DNA of 42,350 bases from Kiritimatiellia bacterium. Its GTDB lineage: Bacteria > Verrucomicrobiota > Kiritimatiellia > JAAZAB01. Positions 39,709-42,350 of this stretch are shown here, piece by piece (position 1 is the stretch's first letter; each line of letters starts with the position of its first letter). The notes beneath the pieces are model-generated. The model did not search any database. It was given only the letters and a program-made list of their open reading frames with translations, and was not told the origin of the DNA. Location: assembly GCA_028718125.1 (NCBI GenBank), contig JAQUMN010000033.1, positions 1 through 42,350 on the forward strand, given 5' to 3'. Position numbers and translations under genes: made by a program.

Positions 39709-41412
39709 ATGGAAACCAAAGGACTGGTCGTGCGGCAAAGGCATGCTTCCGCAGGGAATGCCTGCCTGTTGGTGGTAGTGGATAGTCAGTCGTCGTTCTG
39801 GAATTATACAATCGTGGATCAGACGGTTCTGTGCGCTCTGGAACATTGCGGAATGCCTTACCGGGTACTGGACCTGGCGCAGAGCCGCCTTACGGAAAAG
39901 GCGCTGCGTGAATGCGCCTGCCTGGTGCTGGCCCAAAGTCAGCTTGGATCCAGCCTGACACCCCAGGCGGCGTGTTTAATTGCCGCGGCCGTAAAATCCG
40001 GCATGGGCTTGGTGAACCTGGATAACGACCTGCGGCTTTATCCGGACGCCTATCTGGAAATTTTCGGGTTTGAACGCGTCAATCCGCATATGGGGGTGAC
40101 CAGTGTCGTGCACATTCGACCGGCGGATCACTACATTTCCGCGCTTCAAAAGCCCGGCACTTTTCATGATCTTGACCGTATGGCCACCTTTACAATCGTG
40201 GAACGCTGGCGCCCGGATGTTATGGCCTTGGCGGATGGCGTGCTGGGCAAGGATCAGCTTGTTTATATTCGGCATCTTACGCCCGGCAGTTCTTTCATAC
40301 CGGGCACATATCCCATCCTGTTTGCCGGGCGATGGGGGCGTGGCAAGGCCGTTCAGTTCGCCATCAGTCCCCGGGTATGGCGCCAGGCCATTTATGGCCA
40401 CGGGCGCAACTTGGACGACTTGTTCTGGCGCGCGCTGGTCTGGGCGGCGCGCAAACCTTTTGCCGCCAATTTGATTCCGCCCTTTGTAACCATGTCCGTG
40501 GATGACTGTTCCGGCGCGCACAATTTCGGCTATGTGGATATTGCCCATCGGCACGGCTATGTGCCCATGCCCTCTTTATTCCTGAAAAACGTGCCGCCAC
40601 GTCTGTACCCGATGATCCGCGACCATCTCAAGCGCGGGATCACGCAGTTCAATACCCATGCGATGGATTATTATGATTTGATGATATTCAAGTTCGGCCA
40701 GGGCGAACTTTCCGATGTCGAACTCAAACGGCATTTTGAATACGAGTCCTCCTGGTGGCGCAAGGTCGGCGCCCGGCCGGGACCCACCCTCCGGTTTCAT
40801 TGGACCGAGTATGGTGTCCGGGCTTTGCCGTTTTTAAAGCGCACGGGGAGGCTGTTTTTCAATCCCGCACTCCAAACCGGCCTCATGAAGGCCGACCACT
40901 GTATACAGGATGGCTTCTGGCCCTATAACTTACAAACTCGTTATTACGATTATCTGCCGGATGACCATGATTTTTATGGTTTTGCCTCCGTGCACGGCAG
41001 GTACCAGGAGGATTTTCTGGCAGGCAACACGGTGTATGACAATCAGGTCAATGACGTGGAAAAAGCGGCCGAGACGGCTGCGGATCATATAGCCGCCGGC
41101 TTGAGGTGCGGCTTTTACGGCGAGTGTATCACCCATGAACAGCGCATTGCCGTGCTTTCCCTGGAGGAGTGGGAAAAATTGCTGGCTCGGGTTGGCCAAC
41201 GCCTGGAGAAGTTTGAAAAAATATTCACCGGTTATGACCAGATCGGACAGTACCTGAGGGCTCGCGACGGAGTGTGGCTGGGTCGTTCGGCGGTTCGCGA
41301 CCATCGTCTGCAATGGACGTTGTCAGGGCAGTCCAGCATGCCAATGCAGGTGTCGATATTCCAGGATGAAGGCGAGACAGTGCTGCGGGAATTTAAATCA
41401 GTGTCAGCTTGA
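39709..41412 (+). CDS. NodB-fold protein with N-terminal amidotransferase-like domain (second copy of the layout)
   Basis: A 567-aa protein with AAGGAG 10 bases before the ATG. Residues 20-245 resemble a class-I amidotransferase or trimerisation-type domain (CLLVVVDSQSSFWNY, CACLVLAQSQLGSSLTPQAA, FAGRWGRGKAVQFAISP). From about 258 a deacetylase-like barrel begins: PFVTMSVDDCSGAHNFGYVD (Asp265, Asp266), YVPMPSLFLKN, GITQFNTHAMDYYDLM with a candidate metal His, and LRFHWTEYGVRAL. The layout recalls the protein at 32428, but direct sequence similarity is low. It lacks a signal peptide. Deacetylation or another metal-dependent hydrolysis of a carbohydrate is the likely kind of reaction. It is followed 26 bases later by a Gfo/Idh/MocA gene. 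Confidence 0.65.
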   Translation: METKGLVVRQRHASAGNACLLVVVDSQSSFWNYTIVDQTVLCALEHCGMPYRVLDLAQSRLTEKALRECACLVLAQSQLGSSLTPQAACLIAAAVKSGMGLVNLDNDLRLYPDAYLEIFGFERVNPHMGVTSVVHIRPADHYISALQKPGTFHDLDRMATFTIVERWRPDVMALADGVLGKDQLVYIRHLTPGSSFIPGTYPILFAGRWGRGKAVQFAISPRVWRQAIYGHGRNLDDLFWRALVWAARKPFAANLIPPFVTMSVDDCSGAHNFGYVDIAHRHGYVPMPSLFLKNVPPRLYPMIRDHLKRGITQFNTHAMDYYDLMIFKFGQGELSDVELKRHFEYESSWWRKVGARPGPTLRFHWTEYGVRALPFLKRTGRLFFNPALQTGLMKADHCIQDGFWPYNLQTRYYDYLPDDHDFYGFASVHGRYQEDFLAGNTVYDNQVNDVEKAAETAADHIAAGLRCGFYGECITHEQRIAVLSLEEWEKLLARVGQRLEKFEKIFTGYDQIGQYLRARDGVWLGRSAVRDHRLQWTLSGQSSMPMQVSIFQDEGETVLREFKSVSA

Positions 41413-41438
41413 TCCGGTGCGTCTGTATAAGGAGAACT

Positions 41439-42350
41439 ATGAATAAAGTTCGATGGGCGCTTATCGGCGCCGGGGATATTGCGCAGAAGCGGGTGGGGCC
41501 GGCGCTAAAGGCGGAACCGCGCAGCCGCCTTGAAATCATCGTGGATGTAAGCCCGGAGCGGGCCGGGAAACTGGCCGATCAGCTAGGCGGCTGCGTCGTT
41601 GGCGACCGGTTGGAAACGGCGCTGGCCAATCCGGCCATTGACGCCGTTTACCTGGCGACACCGATCGGCATGCACGCCGGGCAGGTCAAGGCAGCACTGA
41701 AGTCGGGCAAATATGTGCTCTGCGAAAAACCGCTGGGATTGAACTACAAGGAGGCCTGCTGCCTGACAGCGCTGGACAACGGCGCCCGGGCGAAGGCGGG
41801 CGTCGCCTATTTCCGGCGCTTTTATCCAAAATATCTTCAGGCACAGGATATGCTGAAGGCGGGCGCATTCGGCCAGGTAGTGCTTTTGCGCCTGGCCTAT
41901 CACACGTGGTGCGAAATCAAACCGGATAATCCCAAGTTCTGGCGAATGCTTAAGGCCCAATCGGGTGGGGGCGTGCTCTCGGACATGGGTTCGCATATGT
42001 TCGATGTCATGATCGGGCTCTTCGGACTCCCGGCGGCCGTTTTCGCCAGCGTGCGGACGCAGACCTTCTCCTGCGAGGCGGAGGATTCCGCCGCCATGGT
42101 GATGAAATACGAACATGGCCCGGACGTCACCGCCAGCTTTAACTGGAATTCCAAAACTTGGACGCATGAGTTTGAAATTATCGGCACGGAGGCCAAGGTC
42201 CGGTGGCATCCTTATGACAGCGCACGGGTGACGCGAACTATCGGCCGCGACGTTCAGGAGCTGGAATTACCCAACCACGCCAATGTTCATTATCCGCTGA
42301 TTGCCGATTTTGTCTCCGCGATTCTGGAGGGCAGGGATCCGGCGGTGACT
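41439..42350 (+). CDS. Gfo/Idh/MocA family oxidoreductase, 3' end beyond window (partial)
   Basis: The ATG at 41439 follows TAAGGAG, and the frame stays open for 304 codons to the right edge. The Rossmann strand is KVRWALIGAGDIAQKRVGPA; the canonical EKP motif is present (YVLCEKPLGLNYKEA), and the catalytic helix reads GGGVLSDMGSHMFDVMIGLF with Asp and His. Unlike the two DVP-type paralogues upstream, this one is a standard member, probably an active NAD(P)-dependent dehydrogenase on a sugar or cyclitol. Beta-sheet segments EHGPDVTASFNWNSKTW and FEIIGTEAKVRW belong to the C-terminal domain, which should end 20-40 residues past the edge. It belongs to the plus-strand cluster. Confidence 0.88.
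   Translation, partial: MNKVRWALIGAGDIAQKRVGPALKAEPRSRLEIIVDVSPERAGKLADQLGGCVVGDRLETALANPAIDAVYLATPIGMHAGQVKAALKSGKYVLCEKPLGLNYKEACCLTALDNGARAKAGVAYFRRFYPKYLQAQDMLKAGAFGQVVLLRLAYHTWCEIKPDNPKFWRMLKAQSGGGVLSDMGSHMFDVMIGLFGLPAAVFASVRTQTFSCEAEDSAAMVMKYEHGPDVTASFNWNSKTWTHEFEIIGTEAKVRWHPYDSARVTRTIGRDVQELELPNHANVHYPLIADFVSAILEGRDPAVT

Noticed and set aside
1..42350. Defence island, prophage or IS element
   Set aside because: No transposase, integrase, restriction, toxin-antitoxin or phage structural genes were recognised on either strand.

Overview
The window (about 42 kb, moderately GC-rich) looks like a chromosomal segment of a PVC-superphylum bacterium, most likely Kiritimatiellota or Lentisphaerota. 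This assignment is an inference from gene style: many Gfo/Idh/MocA oxidoreductases, a secreted ThuA-like/HEAT/glycosidase protein, a DUF4832-type protein, NodB-fold proteins with amidotransferase-like N-termini, and abundant short palindromic intergenic repeats. No rRNA or tRNA gene, CRISPR array, phage gene or IS transposase was seen.

Region A (1-14335, minus strand) is a carbohydrate-oriented run. In transcription order it holds a sugar-phosphate isomerase-like TIM barrel, a Gfo/Idh/MocA dehydrogenase, a UroD-like 3' remnant, a 1315-aa secreted ThuA-like/HEAT/glycoside-hydrolase protein, three more glycoside-hydrolase-like proteins in close succession, an internally deleted copy of the giant protein, and a secreted jelly-roll/helical protein that runs off the left edge. 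A divergent AraC-type regulator (14457-15311) is the obvious candidate controller.

Region B (15312-27374) mixes decay and housekeeping. It has a truncated queC 3' end in repeat-rich DNA, another Gfo/Idh/MocA gene, a ClpX-like AAA+ unfoldase without zinc finger, a CNNM/CBS membrane protein with a small membrane protein behind it, nadB (L-aspartate oxidase), a DUF4832-like gene, and dnaX, ybaB and recR.

Region C (27437-42350, plus strand) begins at a good sigma70-like promoter and carries a transglutaminase-like protein, two tandem amidohydrolase-2 paralogues, a Gfo/Idh/MocA protein, a Kelch propeller, a NodB-fold protein, a second related Gfo/Idh/MocA protein, two tandem SGNH paralogues, a broken GH2 fragment, a LacI regulator, a DegT/StrS PLP aminotransferase, a second NodB-fold protein and a further Gfo/Idh/MocA gene cut by the right edge. 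None of the intact proteins has a recognisable signal peptide and no transporter is present, so the set looks cytoplasmic. In both tandem enzyme pairs the first copy keeps its catalytic residues and the second has lost all of them. The two related dehydrogenases both carry DVP where the family normally has EKP. Together these make region C the best candidate for an undescribed pathway, plausibly oxidation, amination and deacylation of a sugar or cyclitol; the substrate cannot be read from the sequence.

Four gene remnants (1301-1683, 12201-12353, 15408-15611, 36780-37388) and at least six palindromic repeat elements, one with a clear target-site duplication, point to frequent deletion and repeat insertion.
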